In this document: positions 41,543-50,549 of the stretch, in pieces
Numbering within the stretch: the stretch's first letter is position 1
How the letters are laid out: each line of letters begins with the position of its first letter
From: Rhodococcus jostii RHA1
GTDB taxonomy: Bacteria; Actinomycetota; Actinomycetes; Mycobacteriales; Mycobacteriaceae
Reading direction: 5' to 3'
Assembly (NCBI RefSeq): GCF_000014565.1
Contig: NC_008268.1
Span: 7,134,501 to 7,198,500 of the forward strand
DNA length: 64,000 bases
The notes under the pieces: model-generated
The model's input: the letters and a program-made list of their open reading frames with translations, nothing else
What the model was told of the DNA's origin: nothing
Databases searched by the model: none
Made by a program: the position numbers and the translations under genes

Positions 41543-41543
41543 T

Positions 41544-44426
41544 TCAACTCCTGGAATCCGTGGCGGGACGGCATCCACGACTCTTCTCCGATCTTCTCCT
41601 TGCGTCAGGAGGTGTGCAAGGGTTGGACTCGGACCCGACCTCGGTGTGCTGGGGCCGCATGGAGGTCCGCGCGCATGTGGTGTAGGCCGCTTCTCCCGCC
41701 TGGTCGAAATGTGTTGCCACGTTGCCGAATAACTTGTTCCCTTCGAGTAGTGCGAGCACTGTCGTGTAGCGGTCGGGACGATGCTCGACGACGAGGCTGC
41801 CGCCCGCGTGCAGGAGCCGGGCCGCCGCAACAATCGTTTGCCGGGCGAGCTTCAGCCCATCTGTGCCACTGACCAAAGCCCGTCGGCAGTACTCGCCGCA
41901 CTGAGAGGGAAGGTCTTCGTCGTCGGGAATGCACGGTGGACGGGCGAGGACAAGATCGGCCGTTCCGTCGAGGCCGGACAGTAGATTGGGCGTGGTGACG
42001 GCGGTTTCGTGAAGCACGATCGGGCTCTCGCCGAGGCGGATCTGACGTTCGATGTTGCGTCGAGCCACGTTCAGGGCCGTCGGATCCGCATCCACGGCGT
42101 GTACACCGGCATCGGCTCGGGCATGCGCGATTGCCAGGGCGATTGCTCCCGAACCGGTGCACAGATCCACGACCACTGGAGTCGTGACATGTGAAATATC
42201 GGCGAGGGCCTCGGCAAGTACAAGTTCGGTGTTGGCCCTGGGTGCCGGCACACCGGGGCAGACCCACACCTCTACACCGCCCAGTTCGGCCCGCGAGAGT
42301 CGTCGCCCAGCCCGATCGATGGTGTCACTCGAGGTCTGCGGACCAACGCTGTGGGCGAGGGCGGGGGACCTGCCGGCGCTGATCGTGAGGGCCCTGCGCA
42401 TGGCGGCTGCCTTGACCAGGGTCTCGGTGAACTCTTCGTCGGGGTCGGATAATGCGACGATGGCGCCCCCGATCCCGAAGCTCACTGTCCCGTGCCGGGA
42501 CACCATGGTTCGGATGACGATGCTGAGGTCGGCGGTGCCGTTGATGGACAGCCAGCCGAGGGCGCCCGAGTACACGCCTCGCGGCCCCTCCTCCAGCCGA
42601 TCGATGATTTCCATGGTGCGTATCTTCGGTGCTCCGGTCATCGAGCCACCCGGGAAGCAGGCGCGCACACACCCGACCGCAGTCGCGTCACCGCGTAACG
42701 TCCCCCGCACCGTTGACACGAGTTGGTGGACCGGTGCGTAGGTTTCGACGTCGAACAATCGTGGTACGTGCACCGAACCGGGAGTGCAGACCCGTGAGAG
42801 ATCGTTGCGCACGAGGTCGACGATCATGAGGTTCTCGGCCCGGTCTTTTTCGCTCGTCAGCAGGTCCTGGCGGAGCGCGTCGTCCGCCGCAGCGGTTGCA
42901 CCCCGCGGCCGGGTGCCCTTGATCGGTTTGGACTCCACTACCCGGTCGGCGTCCACGCGCAGAAACCTCTCGGGGGAGGCGCTGAGTATGTCCGCTGCCT
43001 CGAACCTCAGGAGTGCTGCGTAGGGCACTGGAGTGATGGATCGGAGGTAGGCGAAAGTTTCGACGGGGTCTATCTCGACATCGATCTGGGCGTGGTTCGT
43101 CAAGCACACTTCGTACGTTTCGCCGACCCGAATGTTCTCCAAACAGGTACGGATCTTGTTGAGGTAGGTTTCACGGTTGTGGCGCAGCGTCATGCGCGGG
43201 TCTGCCGCCGACCGGATGAGCGGCCGCGCGGGAAGCGCATCGTCGGTCGTGACGGGCAACCGGTTGATCACCTGGGCCGTACGGCGCATCCAGTCGCGGG
43301 TTCCGGGTTCGTGGGCCTGCTCGCTGAGCGCCAGCAGGTAGCAGCTGCCGTCGACGTGGTCGATTACGACGGCGCGGTCGGCGAAGACCAGGGCCGCGTC
43401 CGGTGTGTCCGCGGAGTGTTGCGCATTGCCGTCGGCTTCGGCCTTCAACTCGTAGCCCAGGTAGCCCACGTAGCCGAGATTGAACGAGAACGGCAGGTCC
43501 GGCGATGGCGGCACAGCGCGGGTCCGCAACTGTTCGTCGAGATAGTCGAAGAATCGCACGCGTCGTTTGTCGGCCGGAACGCCGGAACGGTGCACCAGGA
43601 CGGTGCCGTCCGCAACGTCGTACGTGACGTACTCGGCGCGTGGGCCAGATGCGTCGCCCATGATGGTGAAGCGGGCGTCCGACTCCACTGTGGAGCTGCC
43701 ATCGAGCCAAAAACTGTTGGGGCCGTCTGCGAACAGGCGCTCATACACCGTCTGTGGGTCGACTCGCCGATCTATCCGTCGTGTTTCCACCACGTATGGC
43801 GATAAGGTCCGCGGCCGACGTCGAGGCTTCGGGGCGGATCCCTTCCGGCGAGTCGGGGTGAGGTCACGGAAGTTGGCGAGGAGTTCGTGTCCACGATCGG
43901 TGCAGACCGACTCCGGATGAAATTGCACCCCCCACAGCGGGCGCAGGCGGTGCCGTACCCCCATTAGGATCCCGTCGGATGTCCACGCAGTCGGCTCCAG
44001 CTCGTCTGGGAGATCTTCGACGGCGAGAGAGTGGTAGCGGACGACCGACAGGGGCGAGGGGAGGCCCGCGAACAATTCTCTTCCGTCGTGGAATACCTCT
44101 GAGTTGCGACCGTGCCTCGGCTCTGGTGCCAAGACGACATGTGCACCGAACAGTTGGCATAAACCCTGATAGCCGAGGCACACTCCTAGTGTCGGAAGCC
44201 CACCCTGCAGAATGGCCCGCGAGCTGATGCCGAAGTCGCGTTCGCTTGCTGGACGACCGGGCCCCGGAGAGATCACGATATTGTCGAACTCGGTCAGTTC
44301 GATCGCACGCCAGTCGACGTCGTTGCGTACCACCGTTGGCGGGCACCCGTTGACCTCGCTGAGGAAGCTGTAGAGGTTGTATGTGAAGGAGTCGTAGTTG
44401 TCGATCAACAACGTCTTGGTAAACAT
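41544..44426 (-). CDS. Fused aminodeoxychorismate synthase (PabA-PabB) with C-terminal PrmC/HemK-like methyltransferase domain
   Basis: A 960-residue three-domain protein. Residues 1-190 are a class I glutamine amidotransferase ([21 protein letters not shown], catalytic Cys in GVCLGYQG near 82, His/Glu in QFHPES). Residues about 215-660 are a chorismate-binding synthase; [13 protein letters not shown] near 502 carries the PIKGT lysine that marks aminodeoxychorismate synthase rather than anthranilate synthase (PIAGT). Residues about 700-930 match PrmC/HemK methyltransferases: [14 protein letters not shown], the SAM motif [16 protein letters not shown], then RPPC where PrmC has NPPY, and [16 protein letters not shown]. 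The GATase-synthase order is that of PabAB/PapA proteins of antibiotic producers; the added third domain is unusual. It should make 4-amino-4-deoxychorismate, precursor of p-aminobenzoate or p-aminophenylalanine. ATG 44426 gives the standard GATase N terminus. Confidence 0.92.
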   Translation of the reverse strand: MFTKTLLIDNYDSFTYNLYSFLSEVNGCPPTVVRNDVDWRAIELTEFDNIVISPGPGRPASERDFGISSRAILQGGLPTLGVCLGYQGLCQLFGAHVVLAPEPRHGRNSEVFHDGRELFAGLPSPLSVVRYHSLAVEDLPDELEPTAWTSDGILMGVRHRLRPLWGVQFHPESVCTDRGHELLANFRDLTPTRRKGSAPKPRRRPRTLSPYVVETRRIDRRVDPQTVYERLFADGPNSFWLDGSSTVESDARFTIMGDASGPRAEYVTYDVADGTVLVHRSGVPADKRRVRFFDYLDEQLRTRAVPPSPDLPFSFNLGYVGYLGYELKAEADGNAQHSADTPDAALVFADRAVVIDHVDGSCYLLALSEQAHEPGTRDWMRRTAQVINRLPVTTDDALPARPLIRSAADPRMTLRHNRETYLNKIRTCLENIRVGETYEVCLTNHAQIDVEIDPVETFAYLRSITPVPYAALLRFEAADILSASPERFLRVDADRVVESKPIKGTRPRGATAAADDALRQDLLTSEKDRAENLMIVDLVRNDLSRVCTPGSVHVPRLFDVETYAPVHQLVSTVRGTLRGDATAVGCVRACFPGGSMTGAPKIRTMEIIDRLEEGPRGVYSGALGWLSINGTADLSIVIRTMVSRHGTVSFGIGGAIVALSDPDEEFTETLVKAAAMRRALTISAGRSPALAHSVGPQTSSDTIDRAGRRLSRAELGGVEVWVCPGVPAPRANTELVLAEALADISHVTTPVVVDLCTGSGAIALAIAHARADAGVHAVDADPTALNVARRNIERQIRLGESPIVLHETAVTTPNLLSGLDGTADLVLARPPCIPDDEDLPSQCGEYCRRALVSGTDGLKLARQTIVAAARLLHAGGSLVVEHRPDRYTTVLALLEGNKLFGNVATHFDQAGEAAYTTCARTSMRPQHTEVGSESNPCTPPDARRRSEKSRGCRPATDSRS

Positions 44427-44468
44427 CGTTTGCCCGGTTCTCGGCGTGTGAGGGATGCGACACTGCGT

Positions 44469-44482
44469 TCTCTCTCTCTCTC
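44469..44482. repeat. Seven-unit TC/GA dinucleotide repeat in the NRPS operon leader
   Basis: Seven TC units on the plus strand (GA on the coding strand) lie 43 bases before the ATG of the PabAB-like gene. Short dinucleotide runs can slip during replication. If the gene began at an upstream in-frame codon the run would encode alternating Arg/Glu. Confidence 0.7.
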
Positions 44483-46052
44483 GCCGGTGCATCGACTTGA
44501 TGAGGTCCCTCGAACTTGTTGCAGGAGCTTTCGTCTGAGCGCGCACCACCCGTGGCACCCTCCTCCAGGACGGGGAGCTCGTGTGATTCATTGACTGGGC
44601 GCGAAACGGCCGACGTTGTGCGAATGAGGCGCCAAGCCATGAAGTCCGCCCGTGCCAGCGATGGTGCGGATGGTTTTCACCAAGACCTCTCGACGTGTCG
44701 GCCCCGTCGAGAGGCTCCGCCGACCTGAGGAAACTGACTAGCTGCGCCTGAGTGCCGGCGATGCCCGCTGGTGCATTCTTGGTGACGAGCCGGCCGAGGG
44801 GCAACTGGTTACTTGGACCGTCGATCCGGTGGGCCTGGTGGACATGATCAATCCTTAGAAGGGCTATTTAGCCTGTCTATCAGCGCAACCCGCCCAGACC
44901 CCGACACGCCGCGCGATGCGCGCACTCCACCTTAAGTCACGAAAGTCTGTGGAAACAAGGTCACCCCGTCGGCAGTGGTCCACAGAGCAGGTGGTCGGTT
45001 TATACATCGATACGTCACTTTCGCTAAATAATCACCGTCGCGGAATAGCCGTCGACAGCAGCCGCTTCTGTGCTGCCCGCGCTTCTTCGGGCTGCGCCGG
45101 AGTGGTGTCCAGCCGACGAAATAGGGGATCGAGGTGGAACCGGGCAGTGGGCGTTCTCGGGTGTCTGAGCGGGGATCTCGAGGTGTCGTCGGAGGGCCTC
45201 ACGCTGCGCTGACCGTGTCCTGCCCCGCCCGCAGATATTCACAGAACGGCTCCCGCGCTTGCCGCCCGATCGGCGGCCGACCCTTGAACACCGTCCACAA
45301 CACCATTCCTCCAGGAATGTTGAGTCGACCGACTGAATACGCCGTCGGGAAGACGGTCATGCTCAACGCGGCGGAGGCTCGGGCCCGCAGCCGTGATTGG
45401 CTCGTCGTGTCCGAGACCGCCACGCCCGGTCTGGGCGACCGGCTCACAGGAGAACACCTCCCGCGGTTGCTGCTCGAGCACGGCGGCAGCGGGGCGCAAA
45501 GCGCCGTCGGTCCGGGATCACTGCCGGCGGGGTAGGCGGTACCAACTGGACCACGACCGACACACCGTCTCCCTCGGCGGGGTGGCACAGGCCATCCGTG
45601 AGCCGATCGAGGGGACCGGACGCTCGATCGGCGATCAGGACTGCCAGACTGCTGCGATGCCACGAGTGGGCGCCTATTTCAGGGATGTTGTCCGCCGGGT
45701 CCAGTTGCCGTATCCGCCGGAAGATTCATTGCCAGTTTCTACCAGGGGGAATTGGACAAATCGGCAAGGGAGCGCGGGTGGCGCTCAGGTGACCCCGAAC
45801 GGCGGCGCCAGGTTGACTCCCTCAGCTCACCCGCAGTGCTGACGAGCCGCTTATCGAGGACCGGCGCCGCCCGTGGTGGCGTCGCCGTCCGGACCTGCCC
45901 GTCAATCTGCTGACTCGCGGAAAGCGGCCAGCGCTTGCCGACGCGGGTGGTTCGCTGAGTTCCATGCCTTCCACCTATTGCGTCCGTCGGAGCCTGGTGC
46001 GCAGACCGTGGGTGTCCCCGTGCTGGTGACGCTGGTGCCGCCGCTGGCGGCG

Positions 46053-46077
46053 GGCGTGATGCACGGTGCATCACGCC
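46053..46077. other. Perfect 25-bp palindrome with 12-base arms
   Basis: GGCGTGATGCAC and GTGCATCACGCC are exact reverse complements around a single G at 46065. It lies 86 bases past the helicase stop on the minus strand. A one-base loop is too tight for a normal terminator without fraying, and no T-tract follows, so a protein binding or recombination site is possible. Confidence 0.7.
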
Positions 46078-46162
46078 TGGGCGCTGATGCTGACGATCCG
46101 TATGCGCCCTGGTGTACATCCGCTCACTTTCGATTGCAGAGATCCCTGGTCAGGCATCATTC

Positions 46163-47869
46163 CTACTCGAACATGCTTTCGGGAAGCCAGTCTGCGTCGA
46201 ACAGTCGCGCGAGCTTCCCGAACGCCCCGAGATCGCCATCGACACTGGCTGATGTCACCATGAGCCGATTGATCATGATCCGAGCCGCGTGCTCCTCCAC
46301 CGTCCCGGCGGCGAACAGGAGTGACCATGAGCAAACCTGCCCGTCGCGGTGCGCACGACCCATCGTTTGGCGTGCGGCAATTCCGGAGTAGCGAGGCTGG
46401 TGGAAGAAGCCGATGCGACGTGCCGATGAGGCGCGGGAACCGTCGACCATCAACTCGGACGCCTGCAGATTGATCGCAGATGCGGTGTTGAACACCACCA
46501 CCGGGTTGTGGCCGCGCTGAAATCTCATGCGTTCCGTCTCGAGATCGCCCCCGCCGAAGATGCGTGAGACGCCAATGCCGTGCTCCTCCAGGAGGTTGGC
46601 TACCGGGTCGGCGGCCGTGGTGACCAATTCGACGGCGACGAGTACCTGGTAGCCGCGTTCGACGTGTGCGGCTACCAACTCGGCGGTCTGCGGGGCTCTC
46701 AGCATGCCTGCCTTCTGCCGGAACCGCATCAGAGCGGCACGGCCGCGGGCGGTGTCGTTCCCCTGGCGGGCGATCCTCATCGCGCTCCGGAACTCACTCC
46801 AGTCCTGGTGGTACGCAGCCCATTGGGTGGCGGTGAAGTCGAGTGGCAGGCCGTCGATCGGTGGCGGCCCCCAGGGCGCGTCGCGATGCACCATGACGGG
46901 CGGGTCGCAGTCGGTCATCCACTTCCGGACGCGGGTGACGGCCTGACGCTGCAGCCTCTGAGAATCTTTTGCTTGGTCGTTCCAGTCCCATTTCCCCTTG
47001 TCCCACCCGGGAGCCAGGGGAAGTCCATGCTCGACCAGCTTCTTACCGAGATCGGCCCACTCGCCCGGCGGGTCATCGTGCAGTTGCGCGAAAAGCGAAG
47101 ACAAGTAGGTGTATTCGCCTGGGTGATGACCCGGCGTCGCCGTCACGGTGATCACGAACGGCGCCTTCTCCGGTGATGCGGAGAGGCGGTTGATACGCCG
47201 TTGGTACTGGGTGCGCTGGGCCGTGAGGTGCCTGAATTGCTGTGCCTCGTCATTGATGATGAGGGAAAAGGAGTACTTCGGTTGGCCGTTGCGTCCGAGC
47301 AACTTCTTCAGCTGGTCCGGGGAGATGATCAGCCACCGATAGCCCCCGTCGCCGAACGCAGCGAGGGCGTCGCGCCACGCGGCGATGGTGATCTGGGCCG
47401 GCCGGTCCACGGTGATGAGTACGGTGTCACCGCCCCCTGATTTCAGCGCAGCCTTCGCGCCGATGATCGCGCTGCCGGTCTTGCCTACACCGGGCTCGTC
47501 GGCCAACAAGAATCCGCGCTTGCCGTGGTGACAGGCCGTCGCGATCACCTTCGCGGCGTCCACCTGTTCTGGCCGCGGTGTCTTGTGGAAACCAGTGGCG
47601 CCCGGTTGCCGCACGCCGTTGAGGTCCTCTTCGACCCAGCGAGCGTACGAGTACGGTTTCGATGCGTAGACGGCGAGTTCGTCAGGCAATTGAGTGCCGA
47701 TGTAGGCATACGCTTTGAGCGCTTTGTAGTACTTGGCGCCGGGCGCGGATGCCCGGTAAGGGACATCGAGGATCCAGATCTGCTCCCCGTGCCCCGGGGT
47801 GGGTGTCAGCGGCGCGGCGCTGGCTCGTCTGGGACTGGAGCGTCGCTGGGTGGTCTTCCGTGCAGCCAT
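46163..47869 (-). CDS. SNF2/DEAD-like superfamily 2 helicase, phage/plasmid type
   Basis: A 568-residue ATPase. Walker A reads ADEPGVGKTGSAI near residue 126, motif II is NDEAQQF (DEAQ) near 207, motif III is VTATPGHHP, and motif VI is MGRAHRDGQV near 503. These show an SF2 enzyme of the SNF2-related type found in actinophages and integrative elements. It probably remodels or unwinds DNA using ATP. A basic, Pro-rich N terminus (ARKTTQRRSSPRRAS) may bind nucleic acid. No other phage structural, integrase or replication genes are seen nearby, so it may be an orphan of a decayed element. It starts at ATG 47869, nine bases after a small gene on the same strand. Confidence 0.85.
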   Translation of the reverse strand: MAARKTTQRRSSPRRASAAPLTPTPGHGEQIWILDVPYRASAPGAKYYKALKAYAYIGTQLPDELAVYASKPYSYARWVEEDLNGVRQPGATGFHKTPRPEQVDAAKVIATACHHGKRGFLLADEPGVGKTGSAIIGAKAALKSGGGDTVLITVDRPAQITIAAWRDALAAFGDGGYRWLIISPDQLKKLLGRNGQPKYSFSLIINDEAQQFRHLTAQRTQYQRRINRLSASPEKAPFVITVTATPGHHPGEYTYLSSLFAQLHDDPPGEWADLGKKLVEHGLPLAPGWDKGKWDWNDQAKDSQRLQRQAVTRVRKWMTDCDPPVMVHRDAPWGPPPIDGLPLDFTATQWAAYHQDWSEFRSAMRIARQGNDTARGRAALMRFRQKAGMLRAPQTAELVAAHVERGYQVLVAVELVTTAADPVANLLEEHGIGVSRIFGGGDLETERMRFQRGHNPVVVFNTASAINLQASELMVDGSRASSARRIGFFHQPRYSGIAARQTMGRAHRDGQVCSWSLLFAAGTVEEHAARIMINRLMVTSASVDGDLGAFGKLARLFDADWLPESMFE

Positions 47870-47878
47870 GAGCGTCGG

Positions 47879-48157
47879 CTATTCCCAGGGCGAATCGACT
47901 GCGGCCGGTGTGGCGGCGACGGCTGGCGCCGACGAAACGCGGGCTGTCGCAGGGGGCGCGGGGGCCGATGCAACGGCAGGTCGATGATCTACGTCGATAG
48001 TCTCCACAACCTCAGGTTCGGCCGATGGTTCCAGTTCTGTCGACTCTATATTGGTTTGCGGCGCATCCACGAAGTCTGGCGGGTCGATCTCGATCAGCAG
48101 TTTCGATGACAATCCGAGGATCATCGCCCGGTCGTAGCACAGCGCGACCGCGAACAT
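47879..48157 (-). CDS. Small hypothetical protein upstream of the helicase, possibly the 3' part of a frameshifted gene
   Basis: The 92-residue frame reads MFAVALCYDRAMILGLSSKLLIEIDPPDFV, then an acidic and Pro/Ala-rich tail ending DSPWE. Upstream the same frame stays protein-like (QRGRSFDA) but lacks a good start. The adjacent frame reads DTLCAVADAMKAAAAG up to about 48195, which would join naturally to it. This suggests one gene with a single frameshift near 48195. It is probably co-transcribed with the helicase. Function unknown. Confidence 0.45.
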   Translation of the reverse strand: MFAVALCYDRAMILGLSSKLLIEIDPPDFVDAPQTNIESTELEPSAEPEVVETIDVDHRPAVASAPAPPATARVSSAPAVAATPAAVDSPWE

Positions 48158-48286
48158 CGCATCGAAAGACCGCCCACGCTGCGCGGGGACCCGCGGCCGC
48201 TGCCTTCATCGCGTCCGCGACGGCACACAGCGTATCCCGAGCCGGCTACCGCGTGCGCGCATCGTTGGGGTCGGTCAGGCCACACC

Positions 48287-48305
48287 GCGGGAGCTGCGCT
48301 CCCGC
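48287..48305. other. Perfect 8-bp hairpin upstream of the Cys-rich protein gene
   Basis: GCGGGAGC (48287-48294) and GCTCCCGC (48298-48305) pair exactly around TGC. It lies in the 330-base divergent spacer between the helicase unit and the plus-strand gene at 48543, where I see no other gene. It could be an attenuator or an mRNA structure. Confidence 0.5.
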
Positions 48306-48542
48306 ATGGGGAAATCGCGGCCGCCCGGGCCGGCACGGCCGTCACGGGCTGACGGGGTTCCGGACATCGTGGGCCGTGTCGCTGAGCATCGCTGCCGATG
48401 TGCGGCAACGGGATGATCGACGGCATATCACCGCGGTGGTGCCACAGGAGTGCCGGCGAGATTCGCGTCGAGTGTTGTTTGCTCTCGGACGGGAATCGGA
48501 TCAGTCCTTGTTTGTTATGTGGGTCGGCTACCGTGGGGGTTT

Positions 48543-49358
48543 GTGACAGCAGGTATTCCGGTGCCGTCGGACAAGATGACGCCCAGCCCCGAGGTTGCGC
48601 TCGACTTCGCCCGGGAATGGGTGGAGTTCCTCGATCCCGACAACGCCGAGCACCTCATCGCCGCGGACATGACGTGGCTGCTCTCGCACTGGACTTGCGT
48701 GTTCGGCACCCCGGCCTGCCAGGGCATCATCGCGGGCCGTCCCGACGACGGCTGCTGCTCGCACGGCGCGTTCTTCTCCGACGAGGAGGATGTCGAGAGG
48801 TTGCACGAGTCGGTGAAGCTGCTCAGACCTGAGGACTGGCAGTTCATGAAGCAGGGTCTCGGGAAGAAGGGGTACATCGAGGAGGACGAGCTCGAGGGCG
48901 AGCCCGCGCTGCGTACCCGCCGCTACAAGGGCGCGTGCATCTTCCTCAATCGTCCCGGATTCGAGGGTGGCATCGGGTGCGCGCTGCACTCGATGGCGCT
49001 CGAGCGCGGCATCGAGCCGCTCGAGGTGAAGCCGGACGTGTGCTGGCAGCTGCCGATCCGGCGCACCCAGGAATGGGTGGAGCGACCCGACGGTGAGCAG
49101 ATCCTGAAGACGACGATCACCGAGTACGACCGCCGCGGCTGGGGTGAGGGCGGCGCGGACCTGGACTGGTACTGCTCCGGCTCGCCGGACGCGCACGTCG
49201 GCGCCAAGGCGGTGTGGCAGTCGTATGCGCCGGAGCTCACGGAGTTGCTCGGTGAGGCCGCGTATCGGGAGCTGGCGCGGCTGTGTAAGCGACGCCAAGG
49301 TCTCGGCCTGGTCGCCGTGCACCCGGCGACCGCGGTCGCCGAGAAGAAGTCCCGGTAA
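48543..49358 (+). CDS. Conserved actinobacterial Cys-rich protein (YkgJ/DUF3109-like zinc or iron chelating)
   Basis: A 271-residue soluble protein. A cysteine cluster occurs early ([13 protein letters not shown] and [11 protein letters not shown], around residues 50-80), with further Cys in [20 protein letters not shown] and KPDVCWQLP. The spacing recalls YkgJ-like proteins, which bind metal through Cys clusters. It looks like a widely conserved single gene of Actinobacteria rather than part of the adjacent element. The start is probably GTG 48543 next to GGGGG; ATG 48576 is an alternative. Confidence 0.7.
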   Translation: MTAGIPVPSDKMTPSPEVALDFAREWVEFLDPDNAEHLIAADMTWLLSHWTCVFGTPACQGIIAGRPDDGCCSHGAFFSDEEDVERLHESVKLLRPEDWQFMKQGLGKKGYIEEDELEGEPALRTRRYKGACIFLNRPGFEGGIGCALHSMALERGIEPLEVKPDVCWQLPIRRTQEWVERPDGEQILKTTITEYDRRGWGEGGADLDWYCSGSPDAHVGAKAVWQSYAPELTELLGEAAYRELARLCKRRQGLGLVAVHPATAVAEKKSR

Positions 49359-49846
49359 CGATGGGGCGGTCCCGGACGACGTCGACACCGGTCACTGGCC
49401 GAACCCCCCATCCGATGTGAGGGTCGGGCCTGTCGCGACGGGCGGGGGTCAGCGCGATCTGTCGGGAACGGTGCTGTGATCCGGGGCGGCCCGGACGGCG
49501 CCCCACTCCTGAAGTCGGGCGTGTGCCAGGCGCACACCCTGCTCGGTACCTGAGTACTGAATGCGTCAAAGCCGACGAGATTGAATACCGCAGCCACGGT
49601 AAGCAGTTGGGGCAGGCCTGTCCGCCGTTGCATGTGGTGTACTGCAGCGCATTCCTCGGTGTGATCCTTCTTCGGCGCGACAACACGAGTAGTGAAGTGG
49701 CAAAGTACGGTTGGCGCTTCTCGTTACCCTGAACCGCGCTCTATCTCGATTGAGAAGGCGAGGATCACGGATTGTTTGGAACGAGAAGGGCTGCGGATAT
49801 CGAAGACATTGCGGGCTTGGATCCGGTTGGTGCATGCAGTACAGGA
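49359..49846. other. Non-coding spacer, nothing recognised
   Basis: No frame in this roughly 490-base stretch has a convincing start, codon pattern or similarity. From about 49680 it is less GC-rich than its neighbours. Confidence 0.5.
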
Positions 49847-49878
49847 ACACGACCCCCTCCGGCGGGAGGCGGTCGTGT
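49847..49878 (-). terminator. Hairpin downstream of the MFS remnant
   Basis: ACACGACC (49847-49854) pairs with GGTCGTGT (49871-49878), and the inner CCCTCC (49855-49860) with GGGAGG (49864-49869), leaving one bulged C. It is 14 bases past the stop of the MFS gene on the minus strand and looks like its former terminator. Confidence 0.65.
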
Positions 49879-49892
49879 CGTTGGGGTCAGGG

Positions 49893-50548
49893 TTAGGTGG
49901 TCGTGTCAGAAGGTTCCGGTTCCGGCTCTTCGATTGCGAGATTGCCGCCGTCCTCGTTGACGAAGTAGAGGACGGCCGCGCCGATGATCGGTCCGACGGC
50001 CAGAGCGGTGAACGCTGCCAGGAACGAGCCGGTGGCAGAGAAGACTGCGCCGATCGCGAGGGGAACGAGGGTGCTTGCGATCTGCCAGAAGGCGTTGGAG
50101 GCGCCGGCGGCGGTACCGGTGACCTCGCTCGAGACCAGGCGGGGAATCATCGCAACGATCAACGGCAGGTATCCGTATCCGACCAGGCCGAGGATGGGTG
50201 CCGCGATGAGGAGTGCAGGGACGTTGTCCAGTGTGCCGAAGAAGATCAGGATGACGGCGAATAGCGCGAGGTTGACGATTGCGGGCTTTCGGGCGCTGCC
50301 TACCCGGTCGCCGAGCATTCCGATGAGGGGTTTGCTGACGACCGCCACGCCCGCGAAGATGGCCACGATGTCCGGCGGTGGTGCCGGAGACTCCGTGTCC
50401 TTTGATGAGGAGGGCGTTAGACCAGGTGACGAATCCGTAGGTGCCCCAGAAGCCGCCGAACCCCGCGAGTGAGAGCAACATCAGGTCACGGTTGGTGGTC
50501 AGTGTCTTCCATGCGGAGGGGCGCTTGCCGGCGCCGGACTGGACTCGC
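49893..50548 (-). pseudogene. MFS transporter, 5' truncated and frameshifted
   Basis: The C-terminal half of a 12-helix MFS protein is readable: NRDLMLLSLAGFGGFWGTYGFVTWSNALL in one frame. After a shift near 50375 it continues as VAIFAGVAVVSKPLIGMLGDRVG through several helices to an acidic tail. The first six helices are absent; the frame ends near 50548, where a dehydrogenase fragment begins on the other strand. The gene cannot make a working transporter. Confidence 0.8.
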
Positions 50549-50549
50549 T

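Larger units (their letters stand above)
44427..46162. other. 1.7-kb stretch without a confident gene; presumed leader and promoter of the NRPS operon
   Basis: No complete gene is recognisable. On the minus strand a 35-codon frame (ATG 44845 to 44738) with AAGGATT upstream lies in the NRPS-operon leader and could be a leader peptide. On the plus strand 44742-44858 reads like the tail of a protein (WCILGDEPAEGQLVTW), with a stop at its left edge and no start codon. At 45199-45360 the minus strand reads NIPGGMVLWTVFKGRPPIG to a stop, again like a gene tail. Bases 44870-45030 are less GC-rich than the surroundings and may hold divergent promoters. A perfect palindrome lies at 46053-46077. Confidence 0.5.

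Noticed and set aside
41544..44426. Anthranilate synthase or phenazine PhzE
   Set aside because: The synthase motif is PIKGT rather than PIAGT, and the GATase is N-terminal, unlike PhzE, whose GATase follows the synthase.
45199..45663. 154-residue minus-strand frame
   Set aside because: Only its last 45 residues look protein-like. There is no ribosome binding site or recognisable family, so it is described only as a possible gene tail.
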